Below, in pieces: positions 12,454 through 25,300 of a stretch of 64,000 bases of DNA. Origin of the DNA: Membranipora membranacea (lineage: Eukaryota; Bryozoa; Gymnolaemata; Cheilostomatida; Membraniporidae); contig OU612066.1 in NCBI GenBank assembly GCA_914767715.1, forward strand, positions 19,504,283 to 19,568,282, in the 5' to 3' direction. The position numbers and the translations under genes were made by a program. Position 1 is the first letter of the stretch; each line of letters starts with the position of its first letter. The notes beneath the pieces are model-generated. The model was not told where the DNA came from, ran no database searches, and was given only the letters and a program-made list of their open reading frames with translations.

Positions 12454-12858
12454 GTACACAACATCTTAGTCTTGTGGTCACAAAGCAGAATCAACTGTGA
12501 TTTCCAATTTATATATTCAATTTTTGGTCGATGAATGTGAGCTTAGCAATGTCATCACAGCAATCCTCAATAAAGATTAAAGCTGCTCTTTTATTTCGTT
12601 ACAATTTTTAGCCTAGACTGAGGTTAAGATTTGGAGATGGTATCCTGTTACAAAGATGACTTAGCAGAATTAAATGTGATTTCCGAGGTATGAGATTGTC
12701 AAATTTTGGTTGATGATTATGAGCTTTGCGTGAACGATTATACCATATTTTTGTATAAAAACATCCTCTGTGTGATGACATGTTCAATGGATCTCTAAGT
12801 CTCAAACGCTGAGCATCATTTCCCGCCTGACAGAAGTTTGAAGTTTGAAGTTTCTCAG
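10709..12858. other. Non-coding stretch with homopolymer tract
   Basis: No convincing exon was found: frames are short and lack splice context. The only structured item is the C tract at 12426-12453. Confidence 0.4.
12426..12453 (+). repeat. Poly(C) tract, 28 bases
   Basis: An uninterrupted run of C follows CATAA and precedes GTACACAAC. Shorter runs of the same kind occur at 35826-35842 (G, 17) and 54571-54584 (C, 14). Long homopolymers of this kind may be real G-quadruplex-type DNA or assembly artefacts. Confidence 0.9.
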
Positions 12859-12960
12859 CAGATTGCTGCTTATTACAGCAGTATGTGTGATCACCAGATT
12901 AGAATCTATCCAGTCATTGGCCTTTCGTACAAAGAGGCAGTTGCAAGAATCGTCAATCGG
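12859..12960 (+). CDS. Candidate internal exon of an unrecognised gene
   Basis: A 102-base open segment is bounded by TTTCTCAG and GTAAGA and is phase 0 at both ends. It would encode 34 residues (reading through CDHQIRIYPVIGLSYKEA) with no low complexity. The polypyrimidine tract before it is weak and no partner exons could be linked with confidence. A second open stretch, about 13556-13658 after ATTTTTAG (QDGSLHGLCQLEPVDD), is in a phase that does not join directly. It could be a relic exon or chance. Confidence 0.3.
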
Positions 12961-14971
12961 GTAAGAGTCTTATTTTTATTCATATTAACTTATCTTTCAA
13001 TGTCTATCTGATACTGGAATACAAGAGAGTTGCCAACTGATCTTTATATACAGATTGTTTGTCCACTGGTAATAATTTATCTCATTTTGAGTCCTTATAT
13101 ACTCTAGAGTGGACAATGTGTACAAAAATAGAATCAGTTGTTGTTTTTGGGGGCCCCCCCCTACTTATAGTATAGATTATAGGCTTGTAGGCTTATAGAT
13201 AGATGAAAGTAAGGATATAGATTTCTAGATGTTATCAATGTAAAGACACAGACACAAGCAGCAGGAGAAGAAAAAGGAAACGGAGGGTTGTATCTGATAT
13301 GATACATCATTAAGGTAAGTACAATAGGATGTTAATCTCAAGGATTTTATGGCATTCATTAGTCCGAAAGCCACATGCCATCGCAGCGCGCTTAAGTTTA
13401 TAGATTGGGATTCTTAATTTATAGATATTATAGACAGTCCTGTGTGGGGGGAGCCCCGTTTTTGTTGTTAAGTATAATTATTTTAACTCTATGGTTTTGA
13501 GTCAGTGGAAGAATTGAGTGATGCACATACGTATTTTTGTTATTATTTTTAGACAAGATGGTAGTTTACATGGATTGTGCCAATTGGAACCAGTGGATGA
13601 TATTTGTTCCCTTTTTTTTTACTTAGTTCACCTTGATAGAGTGTCGTTGTAGGAGTTGGAGGTGACCACGCTGACTATTCAACACACCAGTCACCATGAT
13701 AACATGTTGAGCCCTCAGGTAAACTCCATGGCCTCCGGACAAACTGTGAGCAAACCGTAATCAATGCTTTTAGCAATCAATATTTCGCCATGTGTTCTAT
13801 TTTAAAGATATGGCATGACGCCAATGTATAAAAAAAATAACAATTTCCTCCATCCTTGAAAATTCCTTGTAGCTTTGTCTTCAGAAATTGACTTTACCAA
13901 GAAAAAAAAACCTTCAGACCTACTTATAATTTGACCAACCTAAAATAGTCAATTGGATCAGGGCCTTACTTTGGGGTGGGGTGGTTCAAATAGATATAGT
14001 ATTTTTATTATGTCCCTGAATCAATAAATAAAAAACCATAAGAAACAAAAAGGGGAATAATGGGGAAGCAAGATACTACAGAGTAAGCATGTCCTATCCT
14101 TACTGGGTTATGAATTATCACGTTTGCTCCCGCCTCCCATACGTGTAAGTCTGTAAGGCGGTAACATAAATTTGGGTATAAATAGGATCCAATTTTCTGC
14201 TATCTTGTTATATGGCAGTTTGGTTCTCTCCAACAAAAAGTGGGGCAAATTCATTCATTCATTCATTAAGATTTTTAGGTATTCCTCAATAATACATATT
14301 CCAGCACAGTTTGAGCGCATTACAAATTAACACAAATTAACAATTACACATTATTTCTCATAATAAGAATTATATTGACTAATTTCTTTCAGATATCAAC
14401 ATATTGAGAATTACAGGCCGCGGATAATATGCTTTTCTAAAGAGATAGAAAATCCACTTGAAGATTATAACATAAGACTACTGGGGTTTGGTGGACTCCT
14501 AGGACTGTGCTCTGACAATCTGAGAGCGAAGTGGTGAATGTTTTGCCGCCGATTCTTTGGGATGTGGCGATTTAACTTTACGATATTGATTGGTTAATTT
14601 TTGTTGGTCCAGGAAACTAACACAATAAGATAAGCATAACCGAAGCCCACAAAATAGCATTGCGCCACAAGTATGAGAATGAATCGCAAAGCATAGAATG
14701 TGTGAGTTCATAGAACGTCAGTTGGTGCAGTAGGAAAACTGACTATGAGAAATTATGTATTTATTTTATTGCTCACTCTTTTACCAATTGCTCTATTATC
14801 TGAAACTCAATACAACTTCTGCTCTCAGTAAACATGACCATCAGCATAACATCACAATAAAGAATAAACCTATAATAATATTATGTTTTACCCTTCTAAG
14901 AATTTGGCAATTTTTCCTATAGATCAGCGATTACAGAGCTCTCTCACAAATCTTGGCTTCACAGTCTTCTT
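12961..14971. other. Non-coding stretch before the metalloprotease
   Basis: Contains an (ATTC)4 repeat at about 14250-14268. A minus-strand AATAAA-type signal lies near 14759-14770, about 200 bases past the metalloprotease stop, and is its likely polyadenylation signal. Otherwise nothing is recognised beyond the weak exon-like segment near 13556. Confidence 0.4.
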
Positions 14972-16315
14972 TTATTTTGATGAAGTTTTTTTTCCTCTCA
15001 TGCGGAACAGACTTGGGATGACTATTAATGCGAGACCAACAATAAAAGATGTGATTCCTACAGCTAAATACACTACTCTGACAGGGTCTGCGAGGTCTCC
15101 CTGTGATGGGCAGCCCCCGTCCACCAGACATTGCGGAGTGATAGACACATCACATGACCTTTGCTCTGTGTCCTGCCAAAGTCCCTTAGTCTGATTTCTT
15201 GGTACACACTTGCCGTACTGACACCAAGCATTAGTCCCGCAGTCAATACCATTAGGTTTAGGATAGACTGACACTGCAGTGCAAAGGCGAAAGCCTTCAG
15301 GAGTGCAAAGAAATGGTTGCACACAGAAAGGAAGAGAGTTAATATATTCATGGCGTGTCTGGTTACACGGTACAAAAGTAATTTCGAAGCGTCCTTTGGG
15401 GAGTCCTGCTGCTACAACGCCACACATTTCCTGCAGAGTTACACGGGACGCTAACGGGGGAAGGCTCACATTAGAAAAGTCCTTCACTCCAACTGGGATT
15501 TCTGAGGACACACATTTAGCTTCCCTCAGAGTTGAGAGCATAAACTTGAGACTGCAGCATGAGAATGAGAATGCTTGAGATGGTTGAGGTCTTCCTGTAG
15601 CAGTCATTAGCTTCGGCCTCTCGGATCCACAGTCAGTATAGAGGCCATCGTGCGGGGCGCCCAGGAGATGCCCGAGCTCATGGGCTAAGTAGTAAAAAGT
15701 ATTTATTGCATCATCGCTAACCAGAGCTGCTCTGAGTGGCGTGCAGACAGCACCGACTGAGGCGTACCCAGTAGCTGGCTCTAAATTGTGGTCAACAAGA
15801 TCGCTGCCTACAAATACAATCGCTGCCGCTGAGCGTTTAAAGAGTTCATGACCCGATACCATAGTCAGCGCGTAGATTACAGCTTCTCGGATTTTCAGCA
15901 TACTTTTTCTTTCATTCTCTATCTCTATATATTGAAAGAATGATGTGTGATTGTGGCTCTCAATGATTATTTCTACTCCGATCAATGAAATGTCAATCTT
16001 AAAATGGTCAATGTCAATATCTCTGAACAGGCGTTTTACATCCGAGAACAAGTCAATATAATACTGTATCATCTCATCGCATAGCCTACTTGAGGCAGTT
16101 ATTCTAGCATTATCACAGCACATAGGAAATCTATGCTTACAGAAGTTTCTTATCACGCTGCTATCAACAAATGCTACAACGGGTACAGTAAAAACCTCAA
16201 CCGACTTCTGACTGTACACTGAGCGCCTCCGCTGGTTTTGGTCATCCATCAGCATCTGAGCGTATGAGTTTACCGTCAGTAACATCAGCCAAATTATCCA
16301 AAGACTGCGATCCAT
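14972..16315 (-). CDS. Membrane-anchored adamalysin-type (M12B-like) zinc metalloprotease, intronless
   Basis: A single open frame. The upstream-most ATG is at 16366, but the Met at 16315 is preferred because a signal peptide follows at once (LWIIWLMLLTVNSYA), giving 447 residues. A basic QNQRRRS stretch after the signal could be a furin-type site. The catalytic domain carries HELGHLLGAPHDG, the extended zinc motif HExxHxxGxxHD of reprolysins, with LMT shortly after as the likely Met-turn. A cysteine-rich region follows (GIDCGTNAWCQYGKCV), like the ADAMTS/ADAM Cys-rich or disintegrin-like part, then one membrane span (about LAVGITSFIVGLALIVI) and a short basic tail. So the protease faces outside the cell. 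There is almost no prodomain (about 20 residues between signal and protease), unlike ADAM or ADAMTS proteins, and no intron. It may be a retrocopy or a lineage-specific secreted-protease family. Confidence 0.85.
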   Translation of the reverse strand: MDRSLWIIWLMLLTVNSYAQMLMDDQNQRRRSVYSQKSVEVFTVPVVAFVDSSVIRNFCKHRFPMCCDNARITASSRLCDEMIQYYIDLFSDVKRLFRDIDIDHFKIDISLIGVEIIIESHNHTSFFQYIEIENERKSMLKIREAVIYALTMVSGHELFKRSAAAIVFVGSDLVDHNLEPATGYASVGAVCTPLRAALVSDDAINTFYYLAHELGHLLGAPHDGLYTDCGSERPKLMTATGRPQPSQAFSFSCCSLKFMLSTLREAKCVSSEIPVGVKDFSNVSLPPLASRVTLQEMCGVVAAGLPKGRFEITFVPCNQTRHEYINSLPFCVQPFLCTPEGFRLCTAVSVYPKPNGIDCGTNAWCQYGKCVPRNQTKGLWQDTEQRSCDVSITPQCLVDGGCPSQGDLADPVRVVYLAVGITSFIVGLALIVIPSLFRMRGKKTSSK

Positions 16316-16366
16316 GGTGTAAAGTTTGCTCTTGTTTAGTAAGTAAGAACGCATCGTGAAAGACAA

Positions 16367-17429
16367 TGTAGGAAATCATGTAACAGCTTAATGCTCTCTA
16401 GGCCTAGCTTCTCACAGATGAGTTGGAAATTGTAGACCCTCCAATTGTTGCTACAGAAAATGGGTTAAATTCTTTTTCAAATATATAATAACATATAATT
16501 TATTTGGCAATCTAACTCATTTTGTGGAGAAGATATTAAGATTTATTGTCAAAACTGAAGAGGGAAAGACAAAAGAAAAGAAACCGTAATGATGAAAGAA
16601 GATATCTAATATGTATCAATCAATCTTAATTTGCGGATGAAGTCACAGTGAGACAAAAGGTGATGCACAAAAATAGTTTCACCTGTTGTTAAAAATATTA
16701 CCGATGGAAGATTTTACATGAGCGATAAAACAATGAGAAGAGGTCTACAAATTATAATCAGATTTTCTAGGATGGTGCCGATACCTGCATTAGAGCAAGG
16801 CTAGTTTTTTAAATCATTCTCAAGCTTTCCCTTTTTTTTTTGGCACTATTTGGAAAACATTCCGCTACTGGAATGAAACAGACTGCCAATAAAAGTGTAA
16901 AAAAAAAGAAAAAAAGTCTGGGCGGTTTTTAAATTCCATCCTCATTACTAGGTTGATTGTATTTGAATGTAGGCAAAAATCTGTCAAAAGATGTCATATA
17001 TAATATTTAAAAAAGTTTTCTTCTCTTCAGTGTCCGCACTTATTTAGGCGGTATTGGTCAATTGAAGCTAGGTAATTTGGCTTAGGCTATAATCCGTTTC
17101 CATAAGATGGTTATTTCAACATCGTGATAATATTATTGTCTACAATCGCCATAAATACAAACCTGACTATGCAGTGGCCTCAACTTATGTGTTCCTTGTT
17201 CATCTATCATTTATGTATGTCAGAATGTTGCAGAAGTCAGTCATAAACATACCCCATGTTCACCTAATTTATTTGTTATGCAATGACACCCACCTGAAGT
17301 TCGCTGCACACGTCAATGTGGCTATCAATAAAACAAGATCCTCAGCTGTCCATGGCCTGTTGACACTGAAGAGGCATGGTGTGAAAATTTGCATGCTCAG
17401 TCTGTTTTATAAACATAGAATTTTATCAA
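16367..17429. other. Upstream region of the metalloprotease
   Basis: AT-rich non-coding sequence that should include the minus-strand promoter. No clear TATA box was identified. It holds the short hairpin repeat at 16832-16908. Confidence 0.4.
16832..16908. repeat. Short hairpin repeat, copy 1
   Basis: Contains GGCACTATTTGGAAAACATT, the hairpin CATTCCGCTACTGGAATG, GACTGCCAATAAAAGTGTAA and flanking T and A runs. The reverse complement is found at 29797-29868, nearly identical over about 65 bases, so it is a dispersed repeat of about 75 bases. Confidence 0.75.
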
Positions 17430-17941
17430 TAGACAGTTTTCTGAGCTCTGATTTAGGCCTACTTTCGGAGTTGTCCTCTCTCCAGTTTGGTACTTTTAAC
17501 CCAGGCCGCATAGGAAAAACGTGCTGAAAAGAGGGTTATCTTGATAACCGCTTATAAAAGGATAACAATTATTTTTGATTCAGAATCTACAGCATTGAAA
17601 ACTCATATGGTAATAGTTTGGAAAATAAATTTAGTATTTGGATAGTCAATTATAGCATTATCTGCCTGTTTTGCGGACAATTTGGCAGAATTTTTCTTGA
17701 GTTTCGTCACTAAAATTAAGATATATCAACATTCAAGCCTCCAATGATTTGGAAACCCTGTCCCACAGGGTTTTCAATAGTGCAGACTCTGAATCAAATT
17801 TCATTTTTATCCTAACATAAGCGGTTTTCAAGATAACCCTCTTTCAGCAGGTTTTTCCTATGCGGCGTGGGTTAAAAGTACCAAACTGGAGAGAGGACAA
17901 CTCCGAATTGAGGCATAAATAAGAGCTCAGAAAACTGTCTA
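17430..17941 (+). mobile_element. 512-bp fold-back MITE, family B, copy 1
   Basis: Ends read TAGACAGTTTTCTGAGCTC and its inverted form GAGCTCAGAAAACTGTCTA. The inverted repeats extend about 125 bases and include GTACTTTTAACCC, GCATAGGAAAAA and GAGGGTTATCTTGA blocks. The terminal TA on both sides suggests a TA target duplication, as in Tc1/mariner-type elements. No coding capacity. Two more copies of the same length are at 34941-35452 (inverted) and 37323-37834. Confidence 0.85.
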
Positions 17942-19395
17942 TTCTGAGCTAAGCCAGCCCTGGATGGTAAACATTCAATCCTCAGTATTCACGCGATAAG
18001 CTTGAACATCATCAAAGCTGCTGCCTCCTCATCATACACCCTGATACCAAAACGTACACTGAACGATGCCGCCTATGCAAGACTCTAAACATGCAATGCC
18101 AGAAATACGCTCGTAGAGAAGAGGCAGACAAACATCATCGTCTGCACCAATCCCTGTTTGTACCACAGTTGTGATGACCAGTATTCAATTTTTTTCCTTT
18201 TTACTCCATGACTGACCACATTAGAATTCAACATTTTTCAATTATTGTAAACATGATCTTTAGTGGTACATTGATCAGTAATAATAAAGTTTATATCAAT
18301 CAATCTATCAACGATTTGTGTAAAATGTATGAGGCATAAAATCTACTCTATCGCCAACTCCATACTATACCCAGACCGGCACAGTTAAAGTGTTGTCTTC
18401 CACACAATTGCAAGGATATTGAATGTTGTAGTAAACGGTATGTCCGAGAACACCACCACATCAAAAATGAAATCATATGTTGGCTATAATGGGTCAGAAA
18501 GATCGAGGTGCTTTGTATTTACATGGTGATTTATTAGCATACTGACACAATCGGCAAAGGTCAAAAGCACATTTATATATACCCAACTTTGGGGTAAGCC
18601 TACAGAAAGAGGTGCTGAGCGAGTAACCAAATTGCTATCATGAGGACTGGCACTTAAAAAGTGCACCTAAAAAATCAACAAAATTTGTGTACAATATGTC
18701 TGGAGTTGCCCACTTTGAATGCAAGGGCCGACAACTGTTTTTTTTTGTAAAAATGGTTTGTGGCGCCATTGCAATAGAATTGCTTGAAATCTTGAATAAT
18801 GAATCAATTAATTTAGGAGAAATTTGAGTATGATAATATATAGCACACCAGCTGCCAACCGCTGCTATTGGTGAACCAAAAATAAAAACAACATGTAACT
18901 GAAAAGACTGAATACAATTAAACACCTATGCCTTGTTTTCTCCTAACTGGCAATGTGGAATAACGTAGAACTGAAAAGCTCGGTATATAGTGAGTTCGTA
19001 ATAATAGATACAAACGAATGTTTTAGCAACATATTTGGAGCATATTGTTGCAATGACATGATTGGTTTCCACTGCATGAGCTGATCACAAAACAGTATTT
19101 TGGTGACACGATTAACCAGTATCTTCGAGTAATAACTATTAACCAAATAGATCACAATAGATTGTAGATCGATAGTAAATATCAATAGAACTGCAAAAAT
19201 GAGTTTTTTTATGCATATAGTAGTTGCAAAAATAACATAGCCATGTTGACAAAGAATTGCATAGCAGTCAGCAAAAAGTACTAATGAACAGCGATCTTGT
19301 TTCTATATCACCAAATAAAATTCACTCGGGAATGATACTAGAAAACCAAATCATTTGTCTTCCATCAGGAAAATTCGCACCCCTCCCCCCCTAAA
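17942..19395. other. Non-coding stretch 3' of the zinc-finger/RS gene
   Basis: Likely contains the 3' UTR of the minus-strand gene ending at 19396. A minus-strand AATAAA occurs near 18531. No other exon or repeat was recognised. Confidence 0.4.
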
Positions 19396-22300
19396 CTATT
19401 CATCCAGGATTGGTGTGTTTCCAAGCAGAAAGATGAGCTGCTCCGGTAACTGTCGTAGGGATGATAATATATCCTCTCCAGCTGATCTGTACTTCTCTGC
19501 TAACTGGTCTGGTGTCTCCAGCTGGCACTTACACATACTTATGAGATAGTGACCAGCTGGAGTGATCATCTTCTCATGTGACTCCTGCATCACTGCCAGA
19601 TACTCCGCTGATCCCTCCCTCTATATCATGGTAAGATACAAGGCCGATAAACACAGGCATCAAACATCACACAGACTGTTCGCTGGCATTCAATATAATA
19701 ACTTTTTTTAAACCGTTCTCTCAGATTCAGTGGACGCCCTCCCCCCACATCTAAACTGAATTGTTTGACAATTTAGTATGATCCATTATTTGTGTAGCTG
19801 TGTCTGTATAGAAAATGCATACATGGTTAAACATCAAAGTTGGGTGTCATCCCATCCTAACATGCTCATTTTGACATTTTATTAACTTTGGCTAGCGAGC
19901 AGTCTGTGAAAAATGTTTTTGCTTGTTCAGGAAGATAAAAATGTTACATGTCTAAAAAAATCAAACTACACTGAATAATTTATCAGCTATGCGCTTTTCA
20001 ATAAAAATATGCAGTCAGATAAAATAACCCAGCGTACAAAGTCTGCACTAAGTCAACAGAACAAACTTTTGTAACAGCTAAGATCTTTGGTAACTCATCC
20101 TCACTGTACTATAATAATAAAATTTTGTACCACGCCAAAACCCTCCCAGCCTACAGCAGGTTTCTACTGAGTTTTCTTTCTCATCTCTACCATTTAGTAT
20201 ATAGTACATATTATGATATAGTATATATTATACATTGTATACATTGTATACATATCATATATTATATAGTATATATTATATATTATATAGCATATACTAA
20301 TACTATGCATGTCAATTTTCATATCACTACTTTTAAAAAAGGTGGTCTGTGTGTGGGATACCCAACCTATAATGGTTCAAACCAAATAGTTAGGTTGAAT
20401 GCAAATGACGCCAATTACCAAATCTAAAATTGATCGCTTGTCTAGTGTGGATATCATGTAGTGTCATGATTGTCTTGACCATGAGAACCATCGAGTGTTA
20501 GAACATTTCGCCACATTGCCCAAATATTGACTATTGCCTCTTACAATCATTGTCTGTTAGATTGGGTAATACCAGATATGTGTAAGAGCATCCAAAAACA
20601 TTCACTCTGAGATGCGCCAGATGCACTATTACAATTTATGGTTAGGTTAGGAGTAAAGTTCTCATTTGATATGAGTAAATAACTCCTTAAAGGGCAACCA
20701 AGGTTTCAAACAAGTTCTCATTGATAAATAGCAGATTGCACCTTCTGCATAGGGAAAAAGACAAAATCTAATTTGGATGATTTTTCAGCCAGAATTCTTG
20801 TGAAACATTTCATCCATCAGCTACTCAAACTCAGCTAAAATAGAACCTTACAGAGCAGTTTCCTGTTCCTGTTATATTTAGCATGTGGCTCTATCATTAT
20901 TACAGCAATGTGTTGGAACCTCCCCTAAACTGAAGTGTTACCCAGCTTAGAGTCAGCAACTACTTTGAGTTTTGCATTGCGTAATGCACAAAGCTGATGC
21001 TGCCTAGCACATTCTTTACTACCCATTTATGCATGGCTGCGAAACCAATGCATTGTTTGAAACGCTGGTTGGCCTTCAATCACAAATTATTGTTCCAAGA
21101 AACAGTCTACAACTACAACTATCTGGGCAGGTGACATTGAATTGGTGATCAAATAAACTATGATTTGTGGCTCAAATGGGAAAGAAAATTCCATTAAAAC
21201 TGTACATGCAACAATTTTCCTAATTCATACTATGCTCGTGGGAAATTCCAACAGCAACAACAGATCACAAAAACAAGATGGGAAACTGATAAACTCTTCC
21301 AGCTAAGTCAGCCGTGTGCTACCAAGCCCTCTCCCTCTGTCTCACAGGACAGGCAGAGAAAGCCTCCATATACATACCAACTGTGAGAGTTTTACTATTA
21401 CTGCTATCACTTCTGAGATAAAGTCGGAAAATACCACGCCACCCTGAAACATAAAGATAATTAAATGATTTTTTTCAGAGCTTAACTGACATATACTGCA
21501 GAAATGATCTGTGACTTGAAGCAGAAATTGGTGTGTGATAGATTTTTATTGTGCAATACAGTTCTTAGCCAAAAGAATAATACAGCAGGTACTCATTTAA
21601 ACCGAACGCTGTGCTTGCACTGGAATAACGGATGTCAGCAAGAATAACAACATACATCACGGTCCTACCTACATTTACATTTGTGACTTTGGCAAAATGA
21701 GATCCACATTGTGGTTTCTATCTTCTGGTTGGATGAAAAGACTCTGGACCAAAATACATGCACTTAAACAAAGAAAACTCACCACACATAGCGGCTTTGA
21801 AGGTAAGGCTGTTGCTTTTGGAGACTTCTTGGAGGCTGGAGCAGCGTTTGTTGTCTCTGGTGCAGCATGTCTCTCTGAGTGAAAGCTCTCCTCACCAGGA
21901 GTATACTTCTCTGGTTGACTCTTCTTAGACGTTGGACTGATTGGTATTCTGAGAGGAGGTTTATTCACTGCTGGATTAGAATTGACAGGAGCAGTGAAAC
22001 TCTGAGCTGATCTTATTGCTGCTGCTACACTGGAGTTGGGACTAGATCCTGATCTGTTACTTGAAGCAAGCATGTTGCTGACACTATTGTGGGCTGATCT
22101 CTGAGGTTGGTCCCATATCTTGAGGCCAGACTTAACAGTAGCTAGCTCTGTGAATGCTGCTTTAACAGGTGACTGTTTTTGTGGGGATTGATCTAGTGAC
22201 CTTCTTATCTCTCCGGATGATGACCTGCGATCCACAGTTATTAATGCTGCTTTGTTGCCAACTCTATATTTCTCAGGAGAAACATCCCTCAAGTCAAGTA

Positions 22301-25300
22301 CTACAGGTCTTTGCTCATTCAGTGGAAGAGAATATGCAGTTTTGGGAGGTGATACAGCCCGGGGTGGGAATTTGCTGCTGACAGGACTCACACCTGAAGC
22401 CCCAGGGAAGGTAGGTTTTCCATAACCAGGAACAAAAGCTATAGAGAGTGGTTCCTGGGGACCAGTACTATAAGCAATGTCAGGTCGTATAGGGTAACCC
22501 AGATAGCTTGGACCAGGGTAAAGCTTCACTGATCGACTATCGATACTTTGAGCTATGTTATTTGTTGGCAATAGAGGTGAACTTGTGATAGGCTGTTCGA
22601 CGTCAGAAGCACTAAGCCCAGGTATGTTCCCTGATTTAATTAAGGCTGACATACTGAACGCTAAGTGGTCTGGTGGGAATAGTTGAGTGCCAGACTCAGG
22701 TGGAGGTAATGATGTCTTGGGAGGAGGATACATAGGTATGTGAGGAGCAGGCTGACCCGGTAAGTGTGACAGGGGAGGAGAGATCTGGGCAGTGACTGCA
22801 GGTTGGTATGTGTGGTCCTTACGCGGTATATCTCTGACCATCTCATGTCTAAACTCCCTGATATCTGTAGTCGTGCTGTCACACCACTGTTTTGGACTGC
22901 TATATACATTATGCTGAGGCAATAAGGGGCCGGGGGACTTACGCCTGATCCTCATACTCAAAGCTTCCTTCAAGTCCTCAGGCTTAACAAGACTGCAGTA
23001 ATAGTTCTCAAATTTGGGAGGAAATGTAAAAAATCCTTCGTAAGCCTTCAAGAACGCTATCTGAGACTCCAAGACGTATAACATGGATGGCTGTGGTACA
23101 CTATAGAATCTGGAATAGTAGCATGACCATGCATTGTCTAGAACTGAAGACACAGTTGTCTTAGTGACAGGGGATAGGGGTCGTAACTGCAGCCTCGGTT
23201 CCCTGCCTACCACTGAGAATGCGTTATAGGCTCTTGCATCGATTGGAAGTAAGGGTGGACTGATATGTCGAGCCTGGAGAACAGCTTGTCGCTCTGGTGA
23301 CGGTGACCGAGAGCGACTACTAGATCGAGATGAAGAACTGGAGGAGTAACTTCGCCTCCTGCGTGAGTTTCTGTCACGAGAATATGATCGACTTCTTGAT
23401 CGTGATCGATGGCGCTTCCTCGACTTTCTATCACGGGACCTTGACCCGCTTCTTGATCTGTATCGTGGCTTCGACCTTGAGCGCGACCGATTACTTTTCT
23501 TGCGAGATAGTTTAGATGAATAAGTAGATGACTTGTGGGAGGACTTCCTTTGGACATGATTTCCTGGCTCTTTACCATGGCTTCTCGATCTTGATTTAGA
23601 CTGTCTTCGCTTGGAAGGACTTATAGATCTTGATTTAGATCGTCTTCTCTTTGAAGGACTTCTGGACCTTGACTTGGATCGCCTTCTCCTTGAAGGACTT
23701 TTGGACCTGGACTTGGATTGCTTTCTCCTTGAGGGACTATTGGACCTGGACCGTATTTTCCTTGAAGGACTTTTGGACCTGGACTTAGATCGCCTTCTCT
23801 TAGAGGGACTTTTGGACCTGGACTTGGATCGTCTTCTCCTTGAAGGACTTTTGGACCTGGACTTAGATCGCTTTCTCTTAGAGGGACTTTTGGACCTGGA
23901 CTTGGATCGTCTTCTCCTTGAGGGACTTTTGGACCTTGATTTAGACCTTCTTCTGTTCACAGGACTTTTAGACCTTGATTTAGATCTTCTCTTAGCAGGA
24001 CTCTTAGACCGCCGTTTCTCCTTTTTCTTGTCACTTGAACGTTCCTTTTCTTGAGATTTCGAACTTGCTTTCCTCTTAGATGACAAGTCGGTCCTGCTTA
24101 GTCTGCTAGTTCGGTGGGGCCTGGAGGGACTCGTTGAGCTGAGACTACCATGTTTTTTAGTTGAACTAATTACAGGCCTTGAAACACCTTTTAATTTATT
24201 AAAATATGGAGAGATTTGTGGTGACACGACTGGACTGATGTTCCCAGTTGCTTTCAGTGCAGAGTGCTTAGATTTAGGGGCCACACTAACATGAGAAGTT
24301 GAAGATGAGGAGCTAGATATAGAGGAGACAACTGATAAGTCAGTATTAGATTTGTCTTCTCTCTTGGATTTCTTTTTCTTCATTGAGCTGTCAGAGGGGC
24401 TTTTAGTGGACTGTCTTGAACGCGGTCTCTCTAATGGGGAGTCAACGCTTTCTCTAGACTTTGATTTAGTAATTCTCCCGGCGAAGTTGCTCTTTTCTTT
24501 AGTGTTGCTGGAGGCAGCTTTCACCTTTTTCAATATATTCTGTAGAAATAAAAACTATATGGTACTGGTACTATAGGTACTGATGTACATAATGTGGTGT
24601 GTTCAAGGTTTATAACCAAAGTATATGGTCTAATGCCAAATAAAAGTACTTTGATTGGTTGATTCACTTTTAAAGTCCTAAGGAAATTTAAGAAGATTAT
24701 TGACGGAAGTTATTCACTCATTCTGTATCCAAGTTCTTCCTACTACATGAATCCAAACATTGATAAAACAGGTGGGCTTCTACAGTTTGGTTTCAATGAT
24801 ATACTTCGACGGCAAAACTTTCTGTTGTGCAGTCGTAAATTCTAAGACAATGGAGCAGACATGGATCTAATATAAAAGAATTTTGCTGTGCTCGGTTATC
24901 TAGGTCCTGGAATAGCTGACATGTCCAAAGGATGACCGACGACTACTCAACTACGACAATGAGTACTTATAAGCACTGAACACCTTCAAGAATATCAGAT
25001 GATCCACGTAGCGTATGTCTGACAGGTTTGCTGCTGTGGAGAGGTAACTGGAAACGCTAACAATGAAGATCAGTTTGAAAATTGAAAATGAATCTGCATT
25101 GACACAATTTTGGTGGGCTCAAACCATGTCATAAAATACATAATCAGTCTAATGATGGTAATCATTTCATTTCAGCAATCTTCATAATGCGAGGAAGAAT
25201 TTCTCAACTCCAAACATCATTTATCCTCCAAGTTGATGCGAATCTTACCTGCACGGCTGAAGGTGAGAGGTTAGCCGTCTTGCTAGTCTTGCTATACAAA

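Noticed and set aside
12253-12459. Minus-strand frame starting with a glycine run
   Set aside because: The glycines come from the poly(C) tract; no splice or family support.
17174-17527. 117-codon plus-strand frame
   Set aside because: Its 3' third lies inside the 512-bp fold-back element and the rest has no recognisable domain.
23611-24054. 147-codon plus-strand frame of LLDLDLDRLLLEG repeats
   Set aside because: It is the exact antisense shadow of the RS-domain repeat in exon 19 of the minus-strand gene.
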